From Gordonia polyisoprenivorans (GTDB taxonomy: Bacteria; Actinomycetota; Actinomycetes; Mycobacteriales; Mycobacteriaceae), in the NCBI RefSeq assembly GCF_017654315.1, contig NZ_CP072203.1, forward strand, positions 2,356,001-2,420,000: a stretch of DNA of 64,000 nucleotides. Direction: 5' to 3'. The position numbers and the translations under genes are program-made. Below are positions 45,246-53,211 of the stretch, one piece after another (the stretch's first letter is position 1; every line of letters begins with the position of its first letter). The notes under the pieces are model-generated. The model had not been told where the DNA came from. It was given only the letters and a program-made list of their open reading frames with translations, and ran no database searches.

Positions 45246-46200
45246 GTCAAGACCTGTGGATGAGCAGGTTTCAGGCGGCCTCCCCATGGTGGTCGGCTGA
45301 GGTGGTGTCGGGGTCGACGAGTTTCCCCTTGTCGAAGGTGGCGCCATCACGGACGCGCTGCACCAGGTGCGGGGCATTGACCGCCAGCCACTTCGATTGT
45401 GCGGCTTCGATCAGCTTGTAAGCCATCGCCAGACCAGCGGCGCGTGACCCGGGACCTTTGGTGACTTTCGTGCGCAACCGAACAGTCCCGAAGGTGGACT
45501 CGATCGGGTTGGTGGTCCGCAGGTGCACCCAGTGCTCGGCCGGATAGCGGTCGAACTCGAGCAACACGTCGAGGTCATCGATGATCTTGGCAGCCGCTTT
45601 CGGGTACTTCGCTCCGTACATCTTCTCGAACTGCTGCGCTGCGGCGCGGGAGTGGGCTTCATCTTCGGCGTTGTAGATCTCCTGCATCGCCTTGATCGCG
45701 TTCGGATGCGCCGATTTCGGCAGAGCAGCAAGCACATTGGCCTGCTTGTGAAACCAGCACCGCTGCTCGCGTGCCTCGCCGAACACCTCCCGGACCGCCG
45801 TCCAGAACCCGAGAGCGCCGTCCCCGACCGCCACCGTGGGTGCAGCCATCCCACGGCGTTTACACGAGCGCAGCAGATCAGCCCACGACTCGCTGGATTC
45901 GAGGTACCCGTCAGCGAGTGCAATCAACTCCTTACAGCCGTCGGCGCGCACCCCGATCATCACCAGCAGGCACAGTTTTTCCTGCTAGAGACGGACTTTG
46001 AGGTGGATGCCGTCGACCCACATGTACACGTAATCAGCGGTGACGTCGCGGTCGCCGAACGCGGCAGCTTCTTTCTGGGAAGGGCGTCTCGTCGCGCGAA
46101 CTGCCGGCACGATGGCGATCAGCCCGTCGCTGGCATTGAGGAGTGTGGCCTGGCGAACGTAGGGCCGGGGCTGCTTGATCTGGGCACTCTCTTCGACGGC
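45246..46200 (-). mobile_element. IS256-family element, degraded
   Basis: The right end near 45246 reads TGTCAAGACCTGTGGA, like IS256-family termini. The transposase reads on the minus strand to about 46070-46200, where similarity fades and a thioesterase fragment follows. The left terminal repeat and the transposase N-terminus are not found, so the copy cannot move by itself. Confidence 0.7.
45271..46080 (-). pseudogene. IS256-family transposase with internal stop
   Basis: The main part (start codon near 45963) has MIGVRADGCKELIALADGYL, VGDGALGFWTAVREVFGE, RCWFHKQANVLAALPKSAHP and RTTNPIESTFGTVRLRTK, all standard for IS256 transposases, with D and E residues of the DDE catalytic set. Upstream in the same frame lies ADYVYMWVDGIHLKVRL, then TAG, then QEKLCLLVMIGV. 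A single amber codon therefore splits the gene where relatives have an acidic residue. The N-terminal third is also missing. Confidence 0.85.
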
Positions 46201-46313
46201 CTCGTGTTGACCGGAGGGTGGAGCGGACATCCCGATTCGGCTCGAGGCTGGCAACAGTCGGGGCATCGTGCACGGAGTTCTCCTGGCCGCCGCGGCGATC
46301 GCCGTCTCGCGCC

Positions 46314-46508
46314 ATGGGCAACGGCGGTCGGATGCTCTCCTTCGGCGTAGAGTTCCTGCGCCCGGTTCCGGCCGAGGTCGGGTCGCTGCGGGCGCCGGTC
46401 ACGCCGGTGCGGCGCGGCCGCTGCTTCCTCGGTGATCGCATAGAGCTGCTGCCCGCCGGGCGCACCGCTGTCGGGGTGACGACGGTGTTTGTGCCAGAGC
46501 TAGGCCGA
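46314..46508 (+). pseudogene. hotdog thioesterase C-terminal fragment
   Basis: NGGRMLSFGVEFLRPVPAEV then GSLRAPVTPVRRGRCFLGDR reads like the second half of a PaaI-type thioesterase (beta strands with the FLRPVP motif). The active-site half is missing, apparently removed by the IS256 side. The frame runs on without its own stop into the MaoC gene. Confidence 0.65.
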
Positions 46509-46519
46509 AAGGCTAGCAA

Positions 46520-46540
46520 TAGGTATATCTTTGATATAAA
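46520..46540. promoter_or_regulatory. inverted repeat in MaoC promoter
   Basis: TATATC-TTT-GATATA (46524-46538) is a perfect 6-3-6 inverted repeat within TAGGTATATCTTTGATATA. It is 30-45 bp before the MaoC start at 46569. The left part matches the element at 26532. Confidence 0.6.
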
Positions 46541-46568
46541 TTGGGGTGTCGCACCAAAGGAGGTAAGG

Positions 46569-47021
46569 ATGGCGGTCGAGCGATTTCCGGTCGAGGCTGG
46601 GCATGTCTCGATGTTGCGACGCGCCCTCGGTCACGACGACGCCGAGCGGGACGCGGATACGTCGTCGGCCCTCTCGGTGCCCGCTACCTTCGTCCAGGCC
46701 TCAGCCCAGTTCGATCCCACGTACCTCCTGCGACCCACGCCGGACGAGGAGTGTTTCGGCTCCGGAGCCGGCCACGGATTCAAGGCGTCCTGCGGTAACG
46801 GCCTCTATGCCGAGCAGCACTACGAGTTCCGTCAGCCCGTGCGGGTCGGGATGGTGCTTCCCGCGACGTCGCGCGATGGCCGCACGGGGGAGAAGGTCGG
46901 ACGCGCCGGCACCCTGCACTTCTCCGAGCTGATCACCGAGTACGTGGAGGAGAGCGGTGCGCCGGTCGTCTCCTCGACGTCCGTCGGCGTCGGGACGGTG
47001 GCGATGGGAGGAAACCAGTGA
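46569..47021 (+). CDS. MaoC-like hotdog subunit (non-catalytic half type)
   Basis: A 150-residue hotdog protein with a very strong ribosome site (AAAGGAGGTAAGG). VPATFVQASAQFDPTYLLRP and YEFRQPVRVGMVLPATSRDG correspond to the N-terminal, non-catalytic half of two-domain hydratases; no D-x-N-P-x-H motif is present. In ChsH1/ChsH2-type hydratases such a subunit pairs with a catalytic MaoC, here presumably the next gene. First gene of the unit ending at 49950. Confidence 0.82.
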   Translation: MAVERFPVEAGHVSMLRRALGHDDAERDADTSSALSVPATFVQASAQFDPTYLLRPTPDEECFGSGAGHGFKASCGNGLYAEQHYEFRQPVRVGMVLPATSRDGRTGEKVGRAGTLHFSELITEYVEESGAPVVSSTSVGVGTVAMGGNQ

Positions 47022-47423
47022 CGGCGTTCGCCGGCCTCGATGTCGGCGCCTCGCGCACGGTCGTTCTGGTGGAAAATTCCACCCGGACGCGCATCGTGCG
47101 GTATGCGGGTGGCTCGGACGACTACAACCCGCTGCACACCGACGAGCCCTTCGCTCGCGACGTCCCTGGTTTTCCCGGAGTGTTCTCCCACGGCACGTTG
47201 ACCATGAGGCGCGCTGCGCGCGGTCACCGACTGGTTCGGCGAGGACCAGCTGACCCGGATCGGCGTCCGCTTCACCGCCCAGGTCTGGCCGGGCAACACC
47301 CTCGGCGCCACTATCGCCGTCACCGATCTCGTGGACGGTCAGACGACCCTCGAACTCACCACCATCAACCAGGGCGGCGCCGTCGTCCTCGCGGGCTCCG
47401 CCACCTGTGCGGTCGGCGCCTGA
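47018..47423 (+). pseudogene. MaoC hydratase with a single-base frameshift
   Basis: Begins GTG 47018, overlapping the previous stop. The first part carries the catalytic motif SDDYNPLHTDEPFA and GVFSHGTLTM. Around 47205-47212 the frame changes by one base; the continuation LRAVTDWFGEDQLTRIGVRF to GSATCAVGA ends at TGA 47421. Together they form a complete MaoC of about 135 residues. Either the gene is broken, or the base is a sequencing error. If read correctly it would be the catalytic partner of the preceding gene. Confidence 0.8.
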
Positions 47424-47452
47424 CCACGATCACCAACAGCAGCGGAGGAGAT

Positions 47453-47875
47453 ATGACGCAGACACCGGTGACCGAAGGGCTGTTCACCATGCCGTCCGGA
47501 CCGGACGAGTATCCCGCCCTGATCGCATCCGAGAGGAATGGCGAGCTCTCCTTCCCCCCGAAGCCGGATGGCACGCCTCACCTGCTCAAGCGACTGGGCA
47601 CCTTGTGGAGCTTCACCTCGCAGAACTTTCGCCCGCCGACGCCGTACGACGGCAACGACACGCTCGAAACGTTCCAGCCTTATCTGGTCGGCTACGTCGA
47701 GCTCGAGGGTGAGTTGATCGTCGAGGGCCGGCTCACCGACTGCACCGTCGACCAGCTCGAGCTCGGGCTGCCGATGGAGCTCAAGCTGATTCCCTACACC
47801 ACGCGCCCCGACGGCACGGAGGTCCTGACCTACGCGTTCGCTCCGGCCGCCAACTCTGAGGAGGTTGCCCGATGA
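47453..47875 (+). CDS. DUF35 OB-fold protein lacking zinc-ribbon cysteines
   Basis: A 140-residue protein with the DUF35 layout: an N-terminal segment (ASERNGELSFPPKPDGTPHL), a linker helix and a C-terminal OB-fold (VGYVELEGELIVEGRLTDCT). The zinc ribbon normally has four Cys; none is present in that region. DUF35 proteins bind thiolase-fold partners; the DUF35 domain of ChsH2 is required by the aldolase Ltp2. The next gene encodes such a partner, coupled by ATGA. GGAGGAG precedes the ATG. Confidence 0.82.
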   Translation: MTQTPVTEGLFTMPSGPDEYPALIASERNGELSFPPKPDGTPHLLKRLGTLWSFTSQNFRPPTPYDGNDTLETFQPYLVGYVELEGELIVEGRLTDCTVDQLELGLPMELKLIPYTTRPDGTEVLTYAFAPAANSEEVAR

Positions 47876-49023
47876 GTACACCCGAGGTCGCGATCATCGG
47901 GGTCGGTCTTCACCCGTTCGGTCGGCACGGCGACAAGCTCTGCCTCCAGATGGGCGCGGAGGCGACCCAGCAGGCGCTCGCCGACGCCGGCATCTCCTGG
48001 TCCGACGTCCAGGTAGCCGCGGTGGGCAGCCACGAGGTGTCCAACCCGGACGCCATCGTGGGCTGGCTAGGCCTGACCGGCATCCCGGTCCGTGCCGTCT
48101 TCAACGGCTGTGCCACGGGTGGCACCACGCTGCAGGTCGCCGCGCAGTCGATCCGTCTTGGCGAGGCTGACATCGCGGTCGCAATCGGCATGGACAAACA
48201 CCCGCGCGGGGCGTTCGGGGGCGACACCGCGTCGGTCGGGCTGCCGTCGTGGTATGGCCAGACCGGCCTGTTCCTCACCACCCACTTCTTCGGCATGAAG
48301 ATCAACCGCTACATGCACCGGCACGGCATCTCGCAGGAGACCCTGGCGAAGGTCGCAGCGAAGAACCTGCACAACGGCTCGATCACTCCCGAGGCATGGC
48401 GGCAGAAGCCGATCCCGGTCCAGGAGATCCTCGACGCCCCGGTGGTCAACTACCCGCTCACGCAGTACATGTACTGCAACCCCGACGAGGGTGCGGCAGC
48501 CGTGGTGTTGTGCGCCGCCGATATCGCGCACCGTTACACGGAGACGCCGATCTACCTGCGGGCTTCTGAACTCCGTACCCGGATCGAGGGCGGGTTCGAG
48601 ATCCAGTCGCCTTCGCTGCCGCTGGAGATCACGCCGTCCCCCACCGTGGCCGCCTCGCAGGCCGCCTACGAGGCCGCGGGCATCGGGCCCTCAGACGTCG
48701 ACGTCGCGCAGCTCCAGGACACCGACGCCGGTTCCGAGATCCTCCACCTGGCAGAGAACGGCTTCTGCACCGATGGTGAACAGGAGCAGTGGATCGCCGA
48801 TGGTCTCACGGAGATCGGCGGGCGGCTGCCGGTGAATACCGACGGCGGCCTCATCGCCAACGGCGAGCCGATCGGCGCATCTGGCCTGCGTCAGATCCGT
48901 GAGCTGGTGCTCCAACTCCGCGGGCTGGCGGGCGCGCGGCAAGTGCAGAATGACCCCCAGGTCGGCTATGCCCACCTGTACGGTGCGCCGGGCGCGTCTG
49001 CCGTGACGATCCTGTCTCGTTGA
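47872..49023 (+). CDS. Ltp2/SCP-x-like thiolase-fold protein, probable retro-aldolase
   Basis: A 383-residue protein of the SCP-x thiolase/lipid-transfer group. The nucleophile region is NGCATGGTTLQ (Cys80). Where thiolases have N-x-x-G-H-P-x-G-A it reads NGEPIGASGL, so the catalytic His is Glu. VNTDGGLIANGEP is typical of Ltp-type aldolases that cleave beta-hydroxyacyl-CoAs in steroid side-chain degradation, working with a DUF35 partner. The neighbours (MaoC pair, DUF35) support that role. Aldolase function is inference from context and residues. Confidence 0.85.
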   Translation: MSTPEVAIIGVGLHPFGRHGDKLCLQMGAEATQQALADAGISWSDVQVAAVGSHEVSNPDAIVGWLGLTGIPVRAVFNGCATGGTTLQVAAQSIRLGEADIAVAIGMDKHPRGAFGGDTASVGLPSWYGQTGLFLTTHFFGMKINRYMHRHGISQETLAKVAAKNLHNGSITPEAWRQKPIPVQEILDAPVVNYPLTQYMYCNPDEGAAAVVLCAADIAHRYTETPIYLRASELRTRIEGGFEIQSPSLPLEITPSPTVAASQAAYEAAGIGPSDVDVAQLQDTDAGSEILHLAENGFCTDGEQEQWIADGLTEIGGRLPVNTDGGLIANGEPIGASGLRQIRELVLQLRGLAGARQVQNDPQVGYAHLYGAPGASAVTILSR

Positions 49024-49098
49024 TCCGATCCGGCCGCTGTCGCCACCCGCGACTGCGGCCGGAGTCCATTCTCGCCCCGACCGACCCACGGAGGACTC

Positions 49099-49950
49099 AT
49101 GGACACAGCCCTCTCAGCTTTCAAGGGCCGGGTGGTTCTGGTCACCGGCGCCGCCGGTGATCTCGGCAGTGCGCACGCCACACTCTTCGCCCGCCTGGGC
49201 GCCTCGGTCGTGGTCAACGACACCGGCGTGGACATGGCCGGTGCGAACCCCGACCCGACCAAGGCCGAACAGGTCGCGGCATCGCTGCGCGACCTCGGTG
49301 CCCGGGCCGTCGCGGACACCTCAGACGTGGGGAGTTTCGCCGGCGGTGCCGCCGCCGTGCAGAAGGCGATCGACGAGTTCGGTCGCCTCGACATCCTGAT
49401 CAACAACGCCGGCATCCTCGGCACCGTCCCCCTCGACCAGATCACCGAAGTAGCGCTGGACCGCGAGCTGCGCACGCATACCGTCGGCACCGTCGCAACG
49501 ATGCGCGCTGCCTTCCCCCACATGAAGGATCAGGGCTGGGGGCGCATCGTTAGCACCCTTTCCGAGGCTGCGCTGCACGCCGACCTGGCCACCGGGATCG
49601 CCTATGCAACGGCCAAATCCGCGATCTGGGGCGCCACGATGTCGGGAGCCCTCGCCGGTCGCGGCCACGGCATCACGGTGAACGCGCTTTCCCCGGGTGC
49701 GCGGACACGGATGTCCGCGCCCTTCCTCGACGCGCAGGGAGTTCCGGAAGGACTCGACCTCTCGCCGGAGCGGGTCTCCGAGGTGATCGTCGGACTCTGC
49801 ACCGATTCCGCCGCGGACATCACCGGCCGTGTCCTGCACACCGCGGGAGGTCATATCCGTGAGTTCGCCATCAAGCGCCTCGACGACACGGACATGGTGC
49901 TACGCCTTCGCGAGGACACCGCCGCTCTACGGCAGCAGCTGGGCAGCTGA
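49099..49950 (+). CDS. SDR, HSD17B4-like
   Basis: A 283-residue SDR resembling MFE-2 dehydrogenases: TGAAGDLG, the NDTGVDMAGANPDPTKAEQ loop, NNAGILGT, and YATAK as Tyr/Lys. The C-terminal tail is short and charged. Follows the Ltp2-like gene by 75 bp with CGGAGG before the ATG, presumably the last gene of this unit. Confidence 0.87.
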   Translation: MDTALSAFKGRVVLVTGAAGDLGSAHATLFARLGASVVVNDTGVDMAGANPDPTKAEQVAASLRDLGARAVADTSDVGSFAGGAAAVQKAIDEFGRLDILINNAGILGTVPLDQITEVALDRELRTHTVGTVATMRAAFPHMKDQGWGRIVSTLSEAALHADLATGIAYATAKSAIWGATMSGALAGRGHGITVNALSPGARTRMSAPFLDAQGVPEGLDLSPERVSEVIVGLCTDSAADITGRVLHTAGGHIREFAIKRLDDTDMVLRLREDTAALRQQLGS

Positions 49951-50009
49951 CGCCACAGCGAGGGTTATCGCGGGTTATCGCTACTCGACGCGCCGCCGTC
50001 GACGGGAAC

Positions 50010-50533
50010 GTCGGCGCCGTGTTGTGGGCCTCACATGGTCGGAGGCGAGGAAAAGTGCAGTCCGGTCCACCTCGTCGGACGGACGAACCGCGGCACCGGG
50101 ATTTGTGGCGCGGGTATCTCCTGATCGCCGACGCGCAGCATCGGGGAGTCGATGGCGCCGGGGTGGATCGAGTTCACCCGGATCCGCGGTTGACGATCGC
50201 GCCGCCGCCGGACCGCTGCATCCCCGGCAGGACTGCGCGCACCCCGGGGTAGGGGCCGAGCAGGTTCACCGCCAGCCCCCGCTCGAACACTTCGTGGCGA
50301 CTGTCCTCGATGAGTTTGTGATGGACGATGGCGGCACTCTGGATCCGACGGTCAAGTCGCCGAACGTGCTGCGCGCATGGATGATCAATGCGTCCCGATC
50401 GACGTGGCTGGAGATGTCGAGGTGGATGTGCGTCGCCGACGGACCGAGCTCACCAGTGAGTGCCCGGCCAGCGGCGCCCCGGGCCCGAAGCGCCCCCTGC
50501 GATCAGTGAGACCCTGCCGTCCGACAGGCCCAT
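50010..50533 (-). pseudogene. decayed SDR
   Basis: On the minus strand, MGLSDGRVSLIAGGASGPGR is an SDR start with a worn Rossmann motif; further on, in another frame, VNLLGPYPGVRAVLPGMQRS and GGGAIVN, then ALFLASD near 50030. Several frame changes and stops are required and the catalytic YxxxK cannot be found. Remaining sequence 49951-50009 and 50534-50611 shows nothing. Confidence 0.7.
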
Positions 50534-50611
50534 CAACACCCTCCCCAGACGTGATGCCGCGTATCTAGCGAATTGGGTTACTTCAATGTATGGCGGATCG
50601 AGACTGCGCGT

Positions 50612-51250
50612 TCAGGGGCCGCTGCGCTCGTCGAGGCCCAGCGCGTCGATCGCCGCCGTGACGGACGCGGCAGGGTCGCGGCGATCGTCGCCGGTGACCC
50701 ACCGGTTCCATCCGACCTGAGCAGCGGCAGATACCGCGGCGATGACGACCGCGCTGCGCAGGTCCCCCGCGCGCGTGCCAGAGCGCCGAGCGTATTCGTG
50801 GAGAAGGCGGTCGTCGAGCAGGGTCTCGCCGACCGAGCGGGCGTGTACCGCCGGTGCGGTGGCGAGCAGTCGTCCCAGAGCGCGTACCCGCTCGCGCTCG
50901 TCCTCCGATACGGCGGAGGTGGTCGCGTACGCGGCGCGAAGCGCCGCGAGCGCGCCGACGTCGGCGGGCTGGACGGTGAAGGCATCGAGCAGGGCGTCGG
51001 TCAGTCCTGACTGGTAGCGCCGCAGGATCTCGTCCTTGGTGGCGTAGTACCGGAAGAACGTGCGCCCGGACATTCCTGCCTCCGCGGCGATGTCGTCGAC
51101 CGACACGGCATCGAAGCCGCGTTCGAGGAACAGCCGGATGGCGATCCGCTCCAGCTCGTCCCGGAGGAGCCGGCGGCGACGGGCGCGCAACGGCTCGGGG
51201 GTCATTTCGCTCGAGGGCACGGCTTCCTCTCGTCGTGGTGTCGCGATCAT
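50612..51250 (-). CDS. TetR-family transcriptional regulator
   Basis: A TetR regulator of about 200 residues. The HTH is AIRLFLERGFDAVSVDDIA, then AGMSGRTFFRYYATKDEILR. The start is uncertain: ATG 51250 (no ribosome site, possibly leaderless), GTG 51220 (after GAGGAAG) or ATG 51205 would give 212, 202 or 197 residues. Divergent from the kinase-SDR-ACAD operon, which it probably controls through the palindrome at 51284. Confidence 0.9.
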   Translation of the reverse strand: MIATPRREEAVPSSEMTPEPLRARRRRLLRDELERIAIRLFLERGFDAVSVDDIAAEAGMSGRTFFRYYATKDEILRRYQSGLTDALLDAFTVQPADVGALAALRAAYATTSAVSEDERERVRALGRLLATAPAVHARSVGETLLDDRLLHEYARRSGTRAGDLRSAVVIAAVSAAAQVGWNRWVTGDDRRDPAASVTAAIDALGLDERSGP

Positions 51251-51283
51251 ATCCGACAGTAAGTGTTGCATTGGTCGGTGTAA

Positions 51284-51295
51284 GACAATAGTGTC
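51284..51295. promoter_or_regulatory. candidate TetR operator
   Basis: GACAATAGTGTC is symmetric at five of six pairs. It lies between the TetR gene and the kinase gene starting at 51324, 29-40 bp before the latter. The related half GACAGTAAGTGT is 20 bp further upstream. Likely operator for both genes. Confidence 0.5.
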
Positions 51296-51323
51296 ATGGA
51301 CTGACAACTTTGGAGGACCTACC

Positions 51324-52376
51324 GTGACTGAGCCGCTGACCACCGATCGAAACCGTCCGACGCTCGACCTGAATGCCCTGCAGGACTGGCTGGGCGACCG
51401 GTTGGGCGATCCCTCGGTGCCCCTGACCGCCGCGCCGCTGGGGACCGATCTCGGGATCGGGAACGCCCTGTTCGAATTGCGCCGGGGGGAGTCGGTCTGG
51501 GTGCTCCGCCGTCCACCGGCGGTGCTCAACGACAAGAGCGCCTCGAACATGACCCGGGAGTACCGGCTCCTTCAGGCGCTGGAGGGCTCGGCGGTCCCAC
51601 ATCCGGTCGCCCGTGCGCTCGGTGAGGACCCCGCCATCATCGGCGCACCGTTCCTGATCATGGACAAGATCCTGGGGTTCACGCCGGGATTCGTGCTGCC
51701 CGAGCCGTTCGCGTCAGACCCGGGGCTGCGGCGCGACCTGGCGATGGCGTACGTCGACGCACTCGTCGACCTCGCGGAGGTCGACTGGGAGAAGGCCGGC
51801 CTGCAGGATCTCGGCAAGCCGGACGGCTTCCTCGAACGGCAGGTGCCGCGCTGGCTGGCGCAGCTTGAGCGCTACCGTGTACGCGATCTGCCTGAGCTCG
51901 ACTTCGTCACCGACTGGCTCGAGCGAAACCGTCCGCAGATGAGCGCACCGGCGATCATGCACGGGGACTACAGTCCGTTCAACGTCATGGTCGCACCCGA
52001 CCGCCCGGCCCGGCTCGCGGCGGTGATCGACTGGGACACCGGCACCATCGGCGACCCGCTGCTCGACATCGGCCACCTGCTCGCGCGGTGGACGAACCCG
52101 GGGGAGGAGCCCGTCCTCCAGCTCCAGGCGGGCGGCACCGATCACTACCCGACGCGTGCCGAGATGGCGCAGCGGTACGCGGAGCGATCCGGCCGCGACC
52201 TGTCCGCTCTGCCGTACTACGAGTGCCTGGCGCTCTTCAAGCTCGCGGTGATCCTCGAGGGCACCTACGCCCGGAAGCTCGAGGCCGGCGTACCCGAGGC
52301 GGACAACATGATGGGCGAGCTGGTGCCTCGTCTTACCCGGGCCGCTGCGGCCTTCGCGCGCGGTGAGCGCGCATGA
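51324..52376 (+). CDS. APH-fold kinase, LvaA/ACAD11-kinase-like
   Basis: A 350-residue aminoglycoside-phosphotransferase-fold protein, complete: catalytic loop MHGDYSPFNVMV (His213, Asp215, Asn220), metal motif IDWDTGTIGDPLLDIG (Asp237). N-lobe WVLRRPP carries the conserved basic residues. GTG start after TTTGGAGG. In the levulinate (lva) pathway and in mammalian ACAD10/ACAD11, kinases of this type phosphorylate 4-hydroxyacyl-CoAs, and the ACAD partner then eliminates phosphate. The ACAD two genes downstream fits that pairing. Confidence 0.9.
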   Translation: MTEPLTTDRNRPTLDLNALQDWLGDRLGDPSVPLTAAPLGTDLGIGNALFELRRGESVWVLRRPPAVLNDKSASNMTREYRLLQALEGSAVPHPVARALGEDPAIIGAPFLIMDKILGFTPGFVLPEPFASDPGLRRDLAMAYVDALVDLAEVDWEKAGLQDLGKPDGFLERQVPRWLAQLERYRVRDLPELDFVTDWLERNRPQMSAPAIMHGDYSPFNVMVAPDRPARLAAVIDWDTGTIGDPLLDIGHLLARWTNPGEEPVLQLQAGGTDHYPTRAEMAQRYAERSGRDLSALPYYECLALFKLAVILEGTYARKLEAGVPEADNMMGELVPRLTRAAAAFARGERA

Positions 52377-53161
52377 CCCGGGGCCTGGCCCACGGTGTCC
52401 CCGTGCCGGCCGAGTTCGCCGGAAAGGTCGCGGTCGTGACCGGTGGCAGTCGGGGCATCGGGCGGGCGATCGCCACCGGCTTCGCCGCCGCGGGCGCCGA
52501 CGTCGTCATCGCGAGTCGCAAGCTCGACCGGTGTGCTGCGCTGGCCACGGAGCTGGAGCAGACATATGGCGTGCGCTGCCTTCCGGTCGCCTATCACGCG
52601 GCGAAGTGGGAGGACTCCGAGCGTCTGGCCGATCAGGTGTTGGAGCGCTTCGGCCGCTGCGACGTCCTGGTGAACAACGCCGGCATGTCGCCATTCCACG
52701 AGGGCATCACGACGATCAGTGAGGACTACTACGACAAGGTGCTCGGGGTGAATCTCAAGGGTCCCTTCCGGCTCTCGGTCCGGCTCGGGGCGCACATTGC
52801 CGAACAGGGCGGCGGGGCGATCATCAACATCAGCACGATCGGCTCGCTCCGGCCGGCAGCCCACGAGATCGTGTACGGGATGGCCAAGGCCGGGCTCAAC
52901 GCCCTCACGGTCGCCTTGTCCGGCGAGCTTGCGCCGAAGGTGCGGGTCAACGCGATACTGCCGGGTGCGGTCGACACCGACATCGCCGCGGTCTGGCCGT
53001 CGGAGATGCGGGAGGCGGCGATCAAACTGGCGCCGATGGGCCGGTTCGGTGTCCCCGACGACTTCGTCGGCCCTGCCCTATGGCTCGCCTCCGAGCGCAG
53101 CGCCTATGTCACCGGAACGCTGATCCGGGTCGACGGCGGCGCATATCGGCAAATGTCCTGA
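52373..53161 (+). CDS. SDR-family oxidoreductase
   Basis: A 262-residue SDR: TGGSRGIG, NNAGMSPFHEG, STIGSLRPAAHEIVYGMAK (Ser, Tyr, Lys) and a C-terminal VTGTLIRVDGGAY. The ATG overlaps the kinase stop (ATGA). In the lva operon an SDR-type oxidoreductase (LvaD) reduces the keto acid CoA ester to the hydroxy form before phosphorylation, and this gene occupies a matching place. Confidence 0.9.
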   Translation: MTRGLAHGVPVPAEFAGKVAVVTGGSRGIGRAIATGFAAAGADVVIASRKLDRCAALATELEQTYGVRCLPVAYHAAKWEDSERLADQVLERFGRCDVLVNNAGMSPFHEGITTISEDYYDKVLGVNLKGPFRLSVRLGAHIAEQGGGAIINISTIGSLRPAAHEIVYGMAKAGLNALTVALSGELAPKVRVNAILPGAVDTDIAAVWPSEMREAAIKLAPMGRFGVPDDFVGPALWLASERSAYVTGTLIRVDGGAYRQMS

Positions 53162-53211
53162 CGGACTCCGAGACACGACACCACACGACGAGGGAAGAAG
53201 GCGGTTGGCCA

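Noticed and set aside
45271..46080. Read-through or recoding of the amber codon in the IS256 transposase
   Set aside because: No recoding signal is visible and the N-terminus and left end of the element are also missing, so simple decay is enough.
47200..47220. Programmed ribosomal frameshifting in the MaoC gene
   Set aside because: No slippery heptamer or following structure is apparent, and MaoC genes are not known to use it.
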